DNA of 64,000 bases from Comamonas sp. (GCF_009360615.1 NZ_SPEY01000025.1:34588-98587); one strand, 5' to 3'. Shown: positions 27,122-36,477, numbered from the stretch's first letter. The notes: generated from the letters alone by a model not told the origin. Translations and numbers: made by a program.

Positions 27122-27141
27122 GGGGCTGGATGATCCGGCGA

Positions 27142-27441
27142 TCAGTGCATCACATGCGGCTGGCCGTCGAACATATGTTCGAAGCTGGCCAGCCAGGGCT
27201 CTGCCAGTACGCGAATCTGGGCATCGTTGCGCAGGATGCGCTGCATGATGCGCGCCTTTTCCTGGCGCAGCTCGGGTGCCAGCTTCTCGTCACGCGAGCG
27301 AAAGCGCAGCTGCTCGATCAGCACGGCACAAGTGCCCTCATAGCGCGCAACACCGTCCCAGTCCTTGGCCTGGGCGGCCTGCAGCATCTTGGCGCTGCTT
27401 TCCTCAATGGCGCGGTAGAAGTCGATCAATGTGTGCTCCAT
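27142..27441 (-). CDS. fliT: FliT-like flagellar chaperone
   Basis: 99 residues, helical: MEHTLIDFYRAIEESSAKML, then WDGVARYEGTCAVLIEQL. Size, helical character and position (7 nt after fliS, last gene of fliD-fliS-fliT) match FliT, the export chaperone of the filament cap FliD, which in enterics also inhibits FlhDC. FliT sequences diverge strongly, so the call leans on context. Confidence 0.8.
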   Translation of the reverse strand: MEHTLIDFYRAIEESSAKMLQAAQAKDWDGVARYEGTCAVLIEQLRFRSRDEKLAPELRQEKARIMQRILRNDAQIRVLAEPWLASFEHMFDGQPHVMH

Positions 27442-27448
27442 TTTCTAG

Positions 27449-27847
27449 TTAGGCGGTTTGGCCCATTTCGCGCCAACCCTGTGCGACGGGGGCAATCACA
27501 TTCTGTGCAGCCTCGAGCAGGGACACATCATTGCGCAGGTTGGCCAGTGTGATCTGGGTGATGCTGTAGTCATAGAGGGAGGCCAGGTTCTGGGCAATTT
27601 CACCTCCCTGTTCCTGATTCAGCGCTGCTTTGAGCCCTTCTTCAAGAATGCGGACGGCCTTGCCAATCTGACGGCCTTTCTCATCCACATCGCCGCGTTG
27701 CATGGCGCCCTTTGCCGCGTTCAGAGAAGCTTCAAGAGCATCGAAAAGCAACTGGATCAAGGTGTGCGGCGAAGCGCCGTCCACCACGGATTGCACCCCC
27801 ATCTGCTTGTAGACGTTGGCCGCATTGCGATTGAGCGATGTGTACAT
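27449..27847 (-). CDS. fliS: Flagellin export chaperone FliS
   Basis: 132 residues from MYTSLNRNAANVYKQ. Conserved FliS features: YTSLN...YKQMGVQSVVDGAS followed by PHTLIQLLFDALEASLNAAK, then a C-terminal SLYDYSITQITLANLRND. FliS binds the flagellin C-terminus and prevents premature polymerisation. A TTG four codons upstream is possible but the ATG gives the conserved N-terminus. Confidence 0.95.
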   Translation of the reverse strand: MYTSLNRNAANVYKQMGVQSVVDGASPHTLIQLLFDALEASLNAAKGAMQRGDVDEKGRQIGKAVRILEEGLKAALNQEQGGEIAQNLASLYDYSITQITLANLRNDVSLLEAAQNVIAPVAQGWREMGQTA

Positions 27848-27906
27848 ATTTTTTTCCAAGTGTCTGGCTTTTGTATCGACACTTCAGCTGCAAACTAAAG
27901 GCCGAA

Positions 27907-29307
27907 TCAGCCCCTGTTCCACTGCGAGATTTGCTGCGACATATAGGCACTGAGCCCCGAATACGAGCCCATCTTCTTGTCCAGCGCTGCGTACTGCGCA
28001 CGCATGCGCTGCTCGAAGAGCTGGGCCTGGTCGTTCACTCGATCCTGGGCCTTTTCGTTGTCCTTCTTGAGCTGCGTCAGGCTCTTGGTCTTGGTGTCGA
28101 ACAGGCCGGTGTCGAACGTCAGCATCTTGTCTGCAAATTCGTACATGCGCACGGCCAGGCCCTGGGTTTGCGGTTTGCCTGCCTCCCCTTCCGCCGAGAA
28201 CATCTGAGCCAGCTTGGCAGGATCCTGCAGAACAGACTCCAGCTTGGCCTTGTCGCTTGTAGAGGTGCCAAACTGAAGCTTGCCACCCTTGGCCAGTTGA
28301 ATGCCCAGATCCGACAGATTGATCCCCCCAAGGCTCCCAGACAACACTCCCCGCAGGCCCGAGAGCAGGCCGACGATGGTTGAATCGCCTTGCATGGCTC
28401 CGGCGGTCTTGCTTTCGGAGTCGTACTTGGTCAGCTCACTCAGCTTGTCGTTGAGTGCGTTGTACGCATCCATGAACGTCTGCAGGTTCTTCTTCATGCC
28501 CTCGGTATCGGACACCACCGACACCACTGCTGGTGCGCCGGCCTGCGTGACTTGGCTCGCCGTGAAGCTCAAGCCTGGCAGAACCTTCTTGAATTCATTG
28601 GTGGCCGATTCCACGGCAATGCCGTTGACCGTAGCCTTGGCATTTTGTGCCGGCTGAAGCACGGCGGAGGGGGAGGCTCCCGTCGTGCCGAGGGCATCCG
28701 TGATCACGCTATCGCCGGAGACGGTGAAGGCGTTGGTGGCCCCCGAGTCTTTGGAGCGCATCACCAGACGCTGGCCGTTCGCATCCTGCAGCACTGAAGC
28801 CGTGACGCCACTGGCAGCCGATTTCTGATTGATGGCTGCCGCCACTTGGTCCAATGTCATATTGGCCGTGATGGCGATCGGCCCGGTCGTCTTGGACGGA
28901 TCCGACGAATTCGTGATCGTAAGATTTCCCGCCGCACCGAAAACAGCCGAAGTGGCTCCATTCGCAACGGCAAAGTTTGCGCTGGCCAGCGACTGCGCAC
29001 GCGCCAGCTGCTGCACCGAGATTTCCGATGCACCAGGCGCAGCCGCGCCGGTCACCTTGATCGCAACCGCCGTATTCGACGAGGACGCCGTGGTCAGCTG
29101 CCAGGCACTGCTGTCGCTGAGTTTCTTGGCGGAATCCTTCAGGGTGGACATCAATGACTTGAGTGTGCCCACTGTCGATATCTTGGTATCGATGGAGGAT
29201 GCCTTGGTCTGCAACTGCGTCAATGGCTGCTTTTGCAGTGCGACCATTTGCGAAATCATCGACTCGACATCCAAGCCGCTGCCTATGCCTGCTGCCGTCA
29301 ATCCCAT
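27907..29307 (-). CDS. fliD: Flagellar filament capping protein FliD
   Basis: 466 residues. N-terminal LTAAGIGSGLDVESMISQMV and the FliD_N region, a middle hook-IN/FliD_C region with ATVNGIAVESATNEFKKVLP, and a C-terminal coiled helix with RVNDQAQLFEQRMRAQYAAL. FliD caps the filament tip and promotes flagellin folding. It is preceded by a good FliA-type promoter and followed by fliS and fliT, with about 60 nt before fliS. Confidence 0.95.
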   Translation of the reverse strand: MGLTAAGIGSGLDVESMISQMVALQKQPLTQLQTKASSIDTKISTVGTLKSLMSTLKDSAKKLSDSSAWQLTTASSSNTAVAIKVTGAAAPGASEISVQQLARAQSLASANFAVANGATSAVFGAAGNLTITNSSDPSKTTGPIAITANMTLDQVAAAINQKSAASGVTASVLQDANGQRLVMRSKDSGATNAFTVSGDSVITDALGTTGASPSAVLQPAQNAKATVNGIAVESATNEFKKVLPGLSFTASQVTQAGAPAVVSVVSDTEGMKKNLQTFMDAYNALNDKLSELTKYDSESKTAGAMQGDSTIVGLLSGLRGVLSGSLGGINLSDLGIQLAKGGKLQFGTSTSDKAKLESVLQDPAKLAQMFSAEGEAGKPQTQGLAVRMYEFADKMLTFDTGLFDTKTKSLTQLKKDNEKAQDRVNDQAQLFEQRMRAQYAALDKKMGSYSGLSAYMSQQISQWNRG

Positions 29308-29410
29308 GGCGTATCCCTTTCAATTATCAGCCCCGGCAAAGCTACCCTGGACCAGTCATGCAAACCGTCTGCACCTTCCTCGATCGTGCACTGAAAGCCC
29401 TGTCAACGTC

Positions 29411-29437
29411 TTGTCGGCATGCCATTGCCGAACTTGA
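29411..29437 (-). promoter_or_regulatory. FliA (sigma-28) promoter of fliD-fliS-fliT
   Basis: On the minus strand: TCAAGTTC, 11 nt, GCCGACAA. Against TAAAGTTT-N11-GCCGATAA the -35 matches 6/8 and the -10 matches 7/8 with exact spacing. It lies between the first flagellin gene and fliD, about 105 nt upstream of the fliD start. Confidence 0.8.
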
Positions 29438-29464
29438 GGGCAGAGCCATCCGCCACTTCACTTT

Positions 29465-30331
29465 TTACTGAATCAGCTTCAGCACCGACTGGGGCATCTG
29501 ATTGGCCTGGGCCACCATTGCCGTGCCGGCCTGTTGCAGAATCTGCGTGCGGCTCAGGTTGGCGGTTTCTGCGGCAAAGTCCGCATCCATGATGCGCGAG
29601 CGTGAAGCCGATGCGTTCTCGGCGGCCACCTGCAAATTGGAAACCACCGCCTCGAAGCGGTTTTGTGCAGCACCCAGCGTGGCACGATTGTCATTCACCA
29701 GGTCCAGTGCCTTGTCGATGGAATCCATGGAGGCGCGGGCGGCCGTCGCATCCGTGGAGCCGGAAGACAAAGATCCCAGTGCACCGTTCAGCGAAGCCGG
29801 GCTACCTGCGGTCACATCGAGGGCCGATGCAGCGCTCAGATCCACAGACGTCAGCGTGATCTGGTTGTCAGACCCCGTGTTCGCGCCGACCTGGAATACC
29901 GTGGCAGCCGTATTGTTGAGCAGCTGACGGCCGTTGAATTTCGTGCTTGTGACCACGCGGGCGATTTCCTGGGCCAGCTGCTGATACTCCTTGTCCAGAG
30001 AACCGCGGTCTGCCGAGTTGTTGGTATCGTTGGCGGCCTGAACGGCCAGCTCGCGCATACGCTGCAGATTGTCGCCAATCTTGCTCAGCGCGCCTTCGGC
30101 CGTCTGTGCCATGGAAATTCCGTCGTTGGCATTGCGCATGGCCACATTCATGCCGCGGACCTGCGCATTCATGCGCTCGGCAATGGCCAAGCCCGCCGCA
30201 TCGTCCTTGGCACTGTTCACGCGCAGGCCGGAGGACAGGCGTTGCATGGTCGTCGCCAGCGATCCCTGGGATGTATTGAGATTGCGTTGAGCGTTCAGCG
30301 AAATGAGATTGGTGTTGATGGTGGATGCCAT
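29465..30331 (-). CDS. fliC: Flagellin FliC (copy 1)
   Basis: 288 residues from [22 protein letters not shown] lies nine bases upstream. The N-terminal D0/D1 domain (about residues 1-140) has [20 protein letters not shown] and [20 protein letters not shown]. The C-terminal D1/D0 (about 215-288) has [20 protein letters not shown] and ends [10 protein letters not shown]. The variable middle is only about 75 residues, so the surface domain is very small. It is closely related to the second copy at 31311-32120. No FliA-type promoter was found in the 200 bp upstream. Confidence 0.95.
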   Translation of the reverse strand: MASTINTNLISLNAQRNLNTSQGSLATTMQRLSSGLRVNSAKDDAAGLAIAERMNAQVRGMNVAMRNANDGISMAQTAEGALSKIGDNLQRMRELAVQAANDTNNSADRGSLDKEYQQLAQEIARVVTSTKFNGRQLLNNTAATVFQVGANTGSDNQITLTSVDLSAASALDVTAGSPASLNGALGSLSSGSTDATAARASMDSIDKALDLVNDNRATLGAAQNRFEAVVSNLQVAAENASASRSRIMDADFAAETANLSRTQILQQAGTAMVAQANQMPQSVLKLIQ

Positions 30332-30587
30332 GGGCAGCTCCTCGTTAGACACGAACAATGGCTAGCCGCTCCGCAGCCCTCACCCTTGAAGACTATGGAA
30401 CGTCAGACAGCGCGCCGGAACATTGCCCAGCCTTACCTATCTGATGCCATGCATTGTGCTGATGATGCGTCACGCCTAAACAGCGATAAACGCCGGCTTC
30501 CCCCGCCAATTTCCATCGTTCATCTGCACGCGCATGGTTAGGCTTGGCTGTCTTTCACCCATAGCCGCTGCCCAGCGCACTTCTCTC

Positions 30588-31190
30588 ATGACTCAGACCT
30601 TTTTGCATGTAGGCTGCGGCCCGCAGCGCAAGAGCACCACGACACCCGGCTTCAACACCGAGGCCTGGCAAGAGCTGCGACTCGACATTGATGAGCGGGT
30701 GCAGCCTGACCTGATCGGCACCATGACCGACATGTCTGCCGTAGCCGATGCGTCGGTGGATGCCATCTACTCCAGCCACAATATCGAGCATCTCTATCCT
30801 CATGAGGTACCTCTGGCGCTGGCCGAATTCCGGCGCGTGCTCAAGCCCGACGGTTTTGCCATCATCACTTGTCCGGACCTGCAATCGGTCTGCGCGCTCG
30901 TGGCCAAGGGTCAGCTGACCGAGCCGGCCTATGTGGCTCCTGCAGGCCCCATTAGCCCGCTGGACATTCTGTACGGCTGGCGCGCGGCGATGGAGCAAGG
31001 CAATCTCTACATGGCCCACCGGTGCGGCTTCACCTGGCAGTCGATGAACGACGCCCTGCGCGCCGCAGGCTTCCCCATCGTTGCGTCCATAGCCCGTCCC
31101 GAAGTGCTGGACATCTGGGCCATTGCCAGCAACAGCAGCCGCAGCGAGGCGGAAATCCACCAGCTGGCCGCCCAGTACTTCCGCCTGTAG
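30588..31190 (+). CDS. SAM-dependent class I methyltransferase
   Basis: 200 residues from MTQTFLHVGCGPQRKS, where HVGCGP is the SAM-binding motif I. ELRLDIDERVQPDLIGTMTD and IYSSHNIEHLYPHEVPLALA with EFRRVLKPDGFAIITCPDLQ match the Methyltransf_11 type. It is encoded on the opposite strand between two flagellin genes, so it may act on flagellin (lysine or glycan methylation) or its glycan precursor; this is inference. An upstream in-frame start would add 18 residues. A bidirectional terminator separates it from the convergent second flagellin gene. Confidence 0.8.
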   Translation: MTQTFLHVGCGPQRKSTTTPGFNTEAWQELRLDIDERVQPDLIGTMTDMSAVADASVDAIYSSHNIEHLYPHEVPLALAEFRRVLKPDGFAIITCPDLQSVCALVAKGQLTEPAYVAPAGPISPLDILYGWRAAMEQGNLYMAHRCGFTWQSMNDALRAAGFPIVASIARPEVLDIWAIASNSSRSEAEIHQLAAQYFRL

Positions 31191-31222
31191 CGGGAGCAGT
31201 CCGACATCGGGCGCCCGAACGC

Positions 31223-31259
31223 AAAAAAGGCCATGTGCCCAGCACATTGCCTTTTTTTT
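31223..31259. terminator. Bidirectional terminator between methyltransferase and second flagellin gene
   Basis: A hairpin GGCcATGTGC / GCACATtGCC is flanked by a six-A run on the left and an eight-T run on the right. This gives an intrinsic terminator on both strands for the convergent methyltransferase and flagellin genes. Confidence 0.9.
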
Positions 31260-31310
31260 GAATGCCAGCCGAGTTCGGCTGACACAAGGTTCGGAATCGC
31301 TGTTGCGCGA

Positions 31311-32120
31311 TCAGCGCAGCAGAGACAGAACGCCCTGGGGAAGCTGGTTGGCCTGGGCCACCATGGCGGTGCCTGCCTGCTGCAGGATCTGCGAGCGGCT
31401 CAGGTTGGCGGTTTCGCTGGCGAAGTCGGCATCCATGATGCGCGAACGAGCGGCTGCGGTGTTCTCGGAGTTGATCTGCAGACCGCTGACCACGGCTTCA
31501 AAACGGTTCTGGGTGGCACCCAGGTCGGCACGCAGGGCCGAGACGGCATCGATATCCTTGTCCAGGTTGTCCATTGCCGTCAGTGCGGAAGCCTGATCCG
31601 TCATGGCGCCCGAGGTGGCGTTCATGGTCACACCCAGCGAAGCCACGGTGATCTGGTTGTCGGTGGCGGTATTGGCACCCACCTGGAACTTCAGGTCAGC
31701 GCCGTTGAAGACGCTCTTGCCGTTGAACTTGGTGGCGGTCAGCAGACGGCTATTTTCCTCGGCCAGCTTGTTGTATTCCTTGGCCACGGAGCCCACGTCG
31801 GCAGTGCCATTGGTGCCGTTGGCGGCCTGGACAGCCAGTTCACGCATGCGCTGCAGGTTGTCGCCCATCTTGCCCAGAGCGCCTTCAGCCGTCTGAGCGA
31901 AGGAGATGCCGTCGTTGGCATTGCGCACGGCCACGTTCATGCCGCGAACCTGGGATTGCATGCGCTCGGCGATGGCCAAGCCAGCAGCATCATCCTTGGC
32001 GCTGTTCACGCGCAGGCCGGAAGACAGGCGCTGCATGGTGGTGCCCAGTTGGCTTTGCGAAGCGGTCAGGTTGCGCTGAGCGTTGAGCGATTGCAGGTTG
32101 GTGTTGATGGACATGGCCAT
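31311..32120 (-). CDS. fliC: Flagellin FliC (copy 2)
   Basis: 269 residues from [18 protein letters not shown], with GAGGAG upstream. N-terminal [20 protein letters not shown] is identical in type to copy 1, and the C-terminus has [20 protein letters not shown] with the end LPQGVLSLLR. The central variable part is even shorter than in copy 1. It has its own FliA-type promoter and its own terminator, so it is a single-gene unit and probably the main flagellin. It lies next to three glycosylation genes. Confidence 0.95.
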   Translation of the reverse strand: MAMSINTNLQSLNAQRNLTASQSQLGTTMQRLSSGLRVNSAKDDAAGLAIAERMQSQVRGMNVAVRNANDGISFAQTAEGALGKMGDNLQRMRELAVQAANGTNGTADVGSVAKEYNKLAEENSRLLTATKFNGKSVFNGADLKFQVGANTATDNQITVASLGVTMNATSGAMTDQASALTAMDNLDKDIDAVSALRADLGATQNRFEAVVSGLQINSENTAAARSRIMDADFASETANLSRSQILQQAGTAMVAQANQLPQGVLSLLR

Positions 32121-32280
32121 GGTGGAACTCCTCAATGAAATCTGTTTGAACCCAAGGTCGCCGCCACATCCTTCCGCAACTTGCGGAGCGGGCGGCGTCG
32201 GCCCAGTCAACCTGCCAGTACCCAGTAATCAATGGGTTTCTGGAGGGGCGTTGGATGCTTTCATCCATCTGCTGAGAGTG

Positions 32281-32307
32281 TTTTCGGCGCCCCGATTCCG
32301 GACTTGA
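32281..32307 (-). promoter_or_regulatory. FliA (sigma-28) promoter of the second flagellin gene
   Basis: On the minus strand: TCAAGTCC, 11 nt, GCCGAAAA. The -10 matches the consensus GCCGATAA at 7/8 and the -35 matches TAAAGTTT at 5/8; spacing is exact. The leader to the flagellin start would be about 155 nt, long enough for mRNA-stability or translational control. Confidence 0.75.
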
Positions 32308-32333
32308 GAAGTTTTTTGATCTTTTTTGCCACC

Positions 32334-35165
32334 CTATGCTGCAGCCCCGAGGAGTGCCTGCATCCGGGTTTCAGGTGCTTCCAGCCCCAGATCCTCGTAA
32401 CTGACACACAGATCGGCTGCTGCCTCTCCTTTGCACCAACGCGACCAGGCCTTGCGCAGCCCCATGGCCAGCGCCTGCGATACCACGCCTGCCTGGCTGC
32501 TCTCCTGAGCTTGCAGGGCACCGCGAAGCGCCTGACGGATATCGGCCAACTGCTCCAGGTGGCCGTTCCAGTAACGGGCCAGGTTCAGTAGCTCCTGCAA
32601 ATCGCGCGCAGCGAAGTCGCCCGCCAGACCCACCCGCGCCAGCACTTCGGCGGACTGACGCCCACCCAGCAGATCGCCCACCAGCGTCAGCGTGGGTACA
32701 CCCATCCAGAGCGCATGGTTGGTGACCACTCCCCCCGTGAACGGGAACGTATCCAGGCAGATATCGATATCGCCATGAGCCTTCAGGTAGTCGGCAAAAC
32801 CGGAGCGAGCCACAAAACTCACGCGCTCGGCGGCGATGCCTTCCTGCTGCAGCCACTGGATCAGATGTGCCGGAGGCCCTGATGGCTCGCAGGCGCCGAT
32901 GACCAGGCGCGCATCGGGGATGCTGCGCAACACCTGCGCCCAGACGGCCACGACTTCGCGGTTGACCTTGACCAGTCGATTGAAGGAACCAAAGGTGAGA
33001 TGTCCTTTGCGCAGTGCGGGCAGTGGCGCCACGGGCTCGGCATGGATGCCGCCTTCGAACACATAGGCCAGCGGCAGGCGCAACATGTGCTCTGTGAGCT
33101 GCTGGCGCACGGCATGGCCGTCCAGCAGCAGGTCGCTCAGTACCATGTAATCCATGGTCTGAAGGCCCGTGCTTCCAGGGTTGCCGATCCAGGTCAGCTG
33201 CAGCGGCGCCGGCCGGCACGCAAAAACATCCAGTCTCTGGCCCGCTGTGTGGCCGCTGAGGTCGATGAGGATGTCGATGCCGTCCTCCCTCACCAGGTGC
33301 GTCATGGCTTCGGTGGACATTTCCCGCACGCCGCGCCATTGCTGGAACAGCGCCATGAACTCGTTGGTCACGGCGTCATGTACCTCGTTGTTGCAGTAGG
33401 CAATGCACTCCATATCCCGGCGACCGGCCAGATCTCGCATGACGGGCATGAAGAACTTGGCCGCCGCGTGGTGGCGCAAATCTGCCGAGACAAAACCAAC
33501 GCGCAACACCTTGTCCGGGTCTTTGGCATTGGCATGTCCGATGTCCTCGGCTGCGCCGTGCAGGGACTGCATCAGTCGGCCATAGGCCCGGCATGCCTCG
33601 CCGATCTGTGCAGGGGAGACTCCGGGCTGATGGGCCATGGTCAGCAGGCGTCCGCTATGGCCTACCGCACTGTGTGGATATTTCGCCAGCAAGGCGTCAT
33701 ACTGGGCCATGCCACGCTGCACATCGCCGCGGCGACTCCAGTAAATGGCCTGGGCCTGCATCAGATCGTGCTCGTCGGGCCAGTACCGAAGCGCTTCCCG
33801 CAAGGCCGCATCCATGGCTTCCAGATCGTTTCTTTCCATGGCCATCCAGCAGCGCAGACGATGCACATGCACAGCTGTCTCGTCTTCTGCCTGGATTTCA
33901 TCCAGGGTCTGTTCGCAGGCGCTCCAATCCCCTTGTTTGAAGTACACATCCGCCAGCACCGAGCGGATGTTCAGGCGCATCTCGGCGGACAGGTCTTCCT
34001 GGGCCAGAATCTGGCGCAGGCACGTGGCGCGCTCCGCCATCCGGCTCGAATCCTTGTTCAGTGCTTCGTGCAGCCCGATCAGCGCGGGTCTCCAGCCGGG
34101 CTGGACCTGTAAGGCCATGCGGTATGCCATCTCGGCCTGAAGGTGCCAGCCCAGCGTGCGCAGCACATCGCCACCGGTACGATAAAGTCGGGCACTGCGG
34201 TTTGGCTGCTGCATCAGCAGGGCCAGCAACTGTGCGCAGACCCAGGAGCGGCCGTCCGCATGCAGGGCTTCGATCAGCCGCACCTGGGCCTGTGTCTGAG
34301 AATCCTCATCTTCAGCCCTCAGCAAGGCATGCACATACCAGGGATAGGCTTCCGCTCCCTTTCCCTGTGCAAACAAGGCATCGCCCAGCAGCCAGTAGAT
34401 CTTGGTCGATTGGGGCTGTAAGACCAATGCCTTGCGAAAAGATGACTCGGCATGTTCCGGCTGACGGCCCTCCAGCAACAATTCTCCCTGAAGCAACAGC
34501 AGGCCCGCGTCTTCGGGCAAGCGCCTCACGGCCTGGGCTGCGGCCTGAAGGGCAGCGGCCGGCCGGCCCCGTTCCTGCTCGAGATTGATGCGGGCATGCC
34601 ACAGCAGAGCGCTGCGCGGGTACTGTCGCATCAGCGCAGTCAGTTTTTCATCGGCCTGGCTGAAATTGCGCTGTTGCAGCAGCTGGGCGAGTGCCTGCGA
34701 CGGACCCGGCGGCAATGAGGGCTGTGCCGCCGCAGCGACCCTGACCTTCGGTGCAGGAGCGGACAGCAAGGCCGCCTGCTCTTCCAGAAAGGCGGCTGCT
34801 TCCTCTCCGCGAGACAGTGCCAGGTCTTTTTCCAGTTGTACCAGCGCGATTTCCTGCATGCCTTGCTCGCGGGCCATGCCGATCAGCGAAGACGCCATAT
34901 CCAGCAGTCCTTCGCGGATCAGCATATTGATATAGGTACGCCAGTAAACAAAGGCTCTGGGGTTGGCGTCGATGGCGGCTTCGAGGTAGGGCAAGGCTTC
35001 GGCGCTGCGCAGCATGTGCTGCCCCAGCAACAGGCCCATGCCATAGAGAGCTTGAACATGGCCCGGCTCCTGCGCCAAGACCTGTGCATAGGCCTGTCTC
35101 GCGGCTTCGTATTTCCATTGTTCGTGCAATTGCAGAGCTTGCTGCAGGAGGGTGGTGTCAGTCAT
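32334..35165 (-). CDS. TPR-containing O-GlcNAc-transferase-like (GT41) protein, probable flagellin glycosyltransferase
   Basis: 943 residues from MTDTTLLQQALQLHEQWKYE. Residues about 1-530 are tetratricopeptide repeats (for example YEAARQAYAQVLAQEPGHVQ, and ESSFRKALVLQPQSTKIYWL). From about residue 555 the GT41 catalytic region follows: RVGFVSADLRHHAAAKFFMP, IDLSGHTAGQRLDVFACRPA with PLQLTWIGNPGSTGL, LTFGSFNRLVKVNREVVAVW, and CLDTFPFTGGVVTNHALWMG. GT41 enzymes move GlcNAc or related sugars to Ser/Thr. Location directly upstream of a flagellin gene suggests flagellin as acceptor. First ATG at 35198 is an alternative start. Confidence 0.88.
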   Translation of the reverse strand: MTDTTLLQQALQLHEQWKYEAARQAYAQVLAQEPGHVQALYGMGLLLGQHMLRSAEALPYLEAAIDANPRAFVYWRTYINMLIREGLLDMASSLIGMAREQGMQEIALVQLEKDLALSRGEEAAAFLEEQAALLSAPAPKVRVAAAAQPSLPPGPSQALAQLLQQRNFSQADEKLTALMRQYPRSALLWHARINLEQERGRPAAALQAAAQAVRRLPEDAGLLLLQGELLLEGRQPEHAESSFRKALVLQPQSTKIYWLLGDALFAQGKGAEAYPWYVHALLRAEDEDSQTQAQVRLIEALHADGRSWVCAQLLALLMQQPNRSARLYRTGGDVLRTLGWHLQAEMAYRMALQVQPGWRPALIGLHEALNKDSSRMAERATCLRQILAQEDLSAEMRLNIRSVLADVYFKQGDWSACEQTLDEIQAEDETAVHVHRLRCWMAMERNDLEAMDAALREALRYWPDEHDLMQAQAIYWSRRGDVQRGMAQYDALLAKYPHSAVGHSGRLLTMAHQPGVSPAQIGEACRAYGRLMQSLHGAAEDIGHANAKDPDKVLRVGFVSADLRHHAAAKFFMPVMRDLAGRRDMECIAYCNNEVHDAVTNEFMALFQQWRGVREMSTEAMTHLVREDGIDILIDLSGHTAGQRLDVFACRPAPLQLTWIGNPGSTGLQTMDYMVLSDLLLDGHAVRQQLTEHMLRLPLAYVFEGGIHAEPVAPLPALRKGHLTFGSFNRLVKVNREVVAVWAQVLRSIPDARLVIGACEPSGPPAHLIQWLQQEGIAAERVSFVARSGFADYLKAHGDIDICLDTFPFTGGVVTNHALWMGVPTLTLVGDLLGGRQSAEVLARVGLAGDFAARDLQELLNLARYWNGHLEQLADIRQALRGALQAQESSQAGVVSQALAMGLRKAWSRWCKGEAAADLCVSYEDLGLEAPETRMQALLGAAA

Positions 35166-35250
35166 CGATGTGGCGGATTGCGGGCAAATAGCGTGCATGG
35201 TGCCCTGAGCTGCCCGGCTCCAAAGCCCGGATCAGCAATGGAAAGCTCCC

Positions 35251-36477
35251 TCAGCTCAGGCGCTGCCGCAACTGCGCCAGCTCGGCATCCCAAGAGTCTT
35301 GCTGTGTCTGGAACAGCAGCTCAACATGTGGATACCAGCCACAGCTTCTCTCGCACACCTGCCAGCGCCAATTCGGTAGATGAGGTACCAGTGCATAAGT
35401 CGGAGCACCCATGGCTCCGGCCAGATGCAAGGCGGTGTTGTCGATGCTCACTACTGCATCGCAACGAGAGATGACCCAGGCCATTCCTTCCACATCGGCA
35501 AAGCAGTCCGCCGTGCTGACGAGCTCAAACCCGGCCTGCCGCGCCCGCTCCAGATCCTGTGGGGGGGGCAGATATTGCAGATTGACCAAGGCATGCCGCG
35601 CCGGATCGAACGCCGACAGCAGCTCCTGCATGGCGACGGAGCGCCGGGCACCGAAGTCCTCGTTCATGCTCAACCAGCTGATGCCCACATATTGCTTGCC
35701 GGGCTGCCTCAGCCAACCCCACTCCGGCCGTACCGCCGGCACAGGATGCAGTACAGGCTCCATCAATGGCGGCGTATTGATCCGGTCTGACCAGAGTGTG
35801 AAGAGGCCCCCCAAGGGCAGATGGGCATCGAAGCAGGACAGTTGCCGCGGCTGCCCGCGTGGCAAAAAGCGCAGCCAGGGGAAATTTTCCGCATACAGCC
35901 CCAGCAGACGCCGGTCGCACTCCACCGTGAACTCGCCGGGCAGGTCTCTCAGGAAGACGAAGAAACGCGAGAACATGATTTCATCGCCCAAACCCTGCTC
36001 TGCCCAGATCAATACCTTGCGGGATGCCTCCGAAGGCTCCCAGAGAGCGAGGTGATGGAATTCCTGCAACTCCCCGTCACAGAATCGATGCGCGTAGTTT
36101 TGCGCACCGTCCGCCAAGTAGCCTGCCGAGAGCTGGGAAAGCGACAAATGGAAGATGCTTTTGGCGGAAGGTTCCAGTTCTATGGACTTCAGATAGCAGC
36201 CCACACTGCCCTGAAAATCCATTTTTTCATACAGAATCCGACCCATGTGGAACCAGCTGCCTGCATGATCCGGTTTCAACTGGAGCGCCGACTCCAGAAT
36301 GACGCTGGCCATGTCGAGCTGCTGCGACTTGGCGCAGTACAAAGCCAGCGCATGGTACAGCGGAAGATGCTCCGGATACTGGCTGATGGCGGCAAGATGC
36401 TCTTCCACCACGTTTTCAAAATATCCATTCTCAGCGAGCCGGAACAGTTTCTGCAGGATTTCTGGTGGAGGGGTCAT
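35251..36477 (-). CDS. TPR protein with GT9-like glycosyltransferase domain
   Basis: 408 residues. N-terminal TPR-type helices (about residues 5-130: VEEHLAAISQYPEHLPLYHA, ASVILESALQLKPDHAGSWF). The C-terminal domain (about 150-400) has VLIWAEQGLGDEIMFSRFF, QYVGISWLSMNEDFGARRSV and CDAVVSIDNTALHLAGAMGA followed by PTYALVP, matching the donor-binding half of GT9/ADP-heptosyltransferase-like enzymes and the TPR-linked GTs of flagellin islands. It overlaps the GT2-FkbM gene by 4 nt and precedes the OGT gene by 85 nt. The substrate is unknown; flagellin glycan assembly is the contextual guess. Confidence 0.8.
   Translation of the reverse strand: MTPPPEILQKLFRLAENGYFENVVEEHLAAISQYPEHLPLYHALALYCAKSQQLDMASVILESALQLKPDHAGSWFHMGRILYEKMDFQGSVGCYLKSIELEPSAKSIFHLSLSQLSAGYLADGAQNYAHRFCDGELQEFHHLALWEPSEASRKVLIWAEQGLGDEIMFSRFFVFLRDLPGEFTVECDRRLLGLYAENFPWLRFLPRGQPRQLSCFDAHLPLGGLFTLWSDRINTPPLMEPVLHPVPAVRPEWGWLRQPGKQYVGISWLSMNEDFGARRSVAMQELLSAFDPARHALVNLQYLPPPQDLERARQAGFELVSTADCFADVEGMAWVISRCDAVVSIDNTALHLAGAMGAPTYALVPHLPNWRWQVCERSCGWYPHVELLFQTQQDSWDAELAQLRQRLS

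Noticed and set aside
26881..27138. Small genes in the fliA-fliT gap
   Set aside because: Open frames here read through two terminator hairpins and have no ribosome site or recognisable domain.
30332..30587. FliA promoter for flagellin copy 1
   Set aside because: Searched the minus strand for TCAAGT/TAAA with GCCGA spacing; GGCATCAGATAGG and CAAGGGTGAGG were the nearest and neither fits. Nothing else was recognised in this gap.
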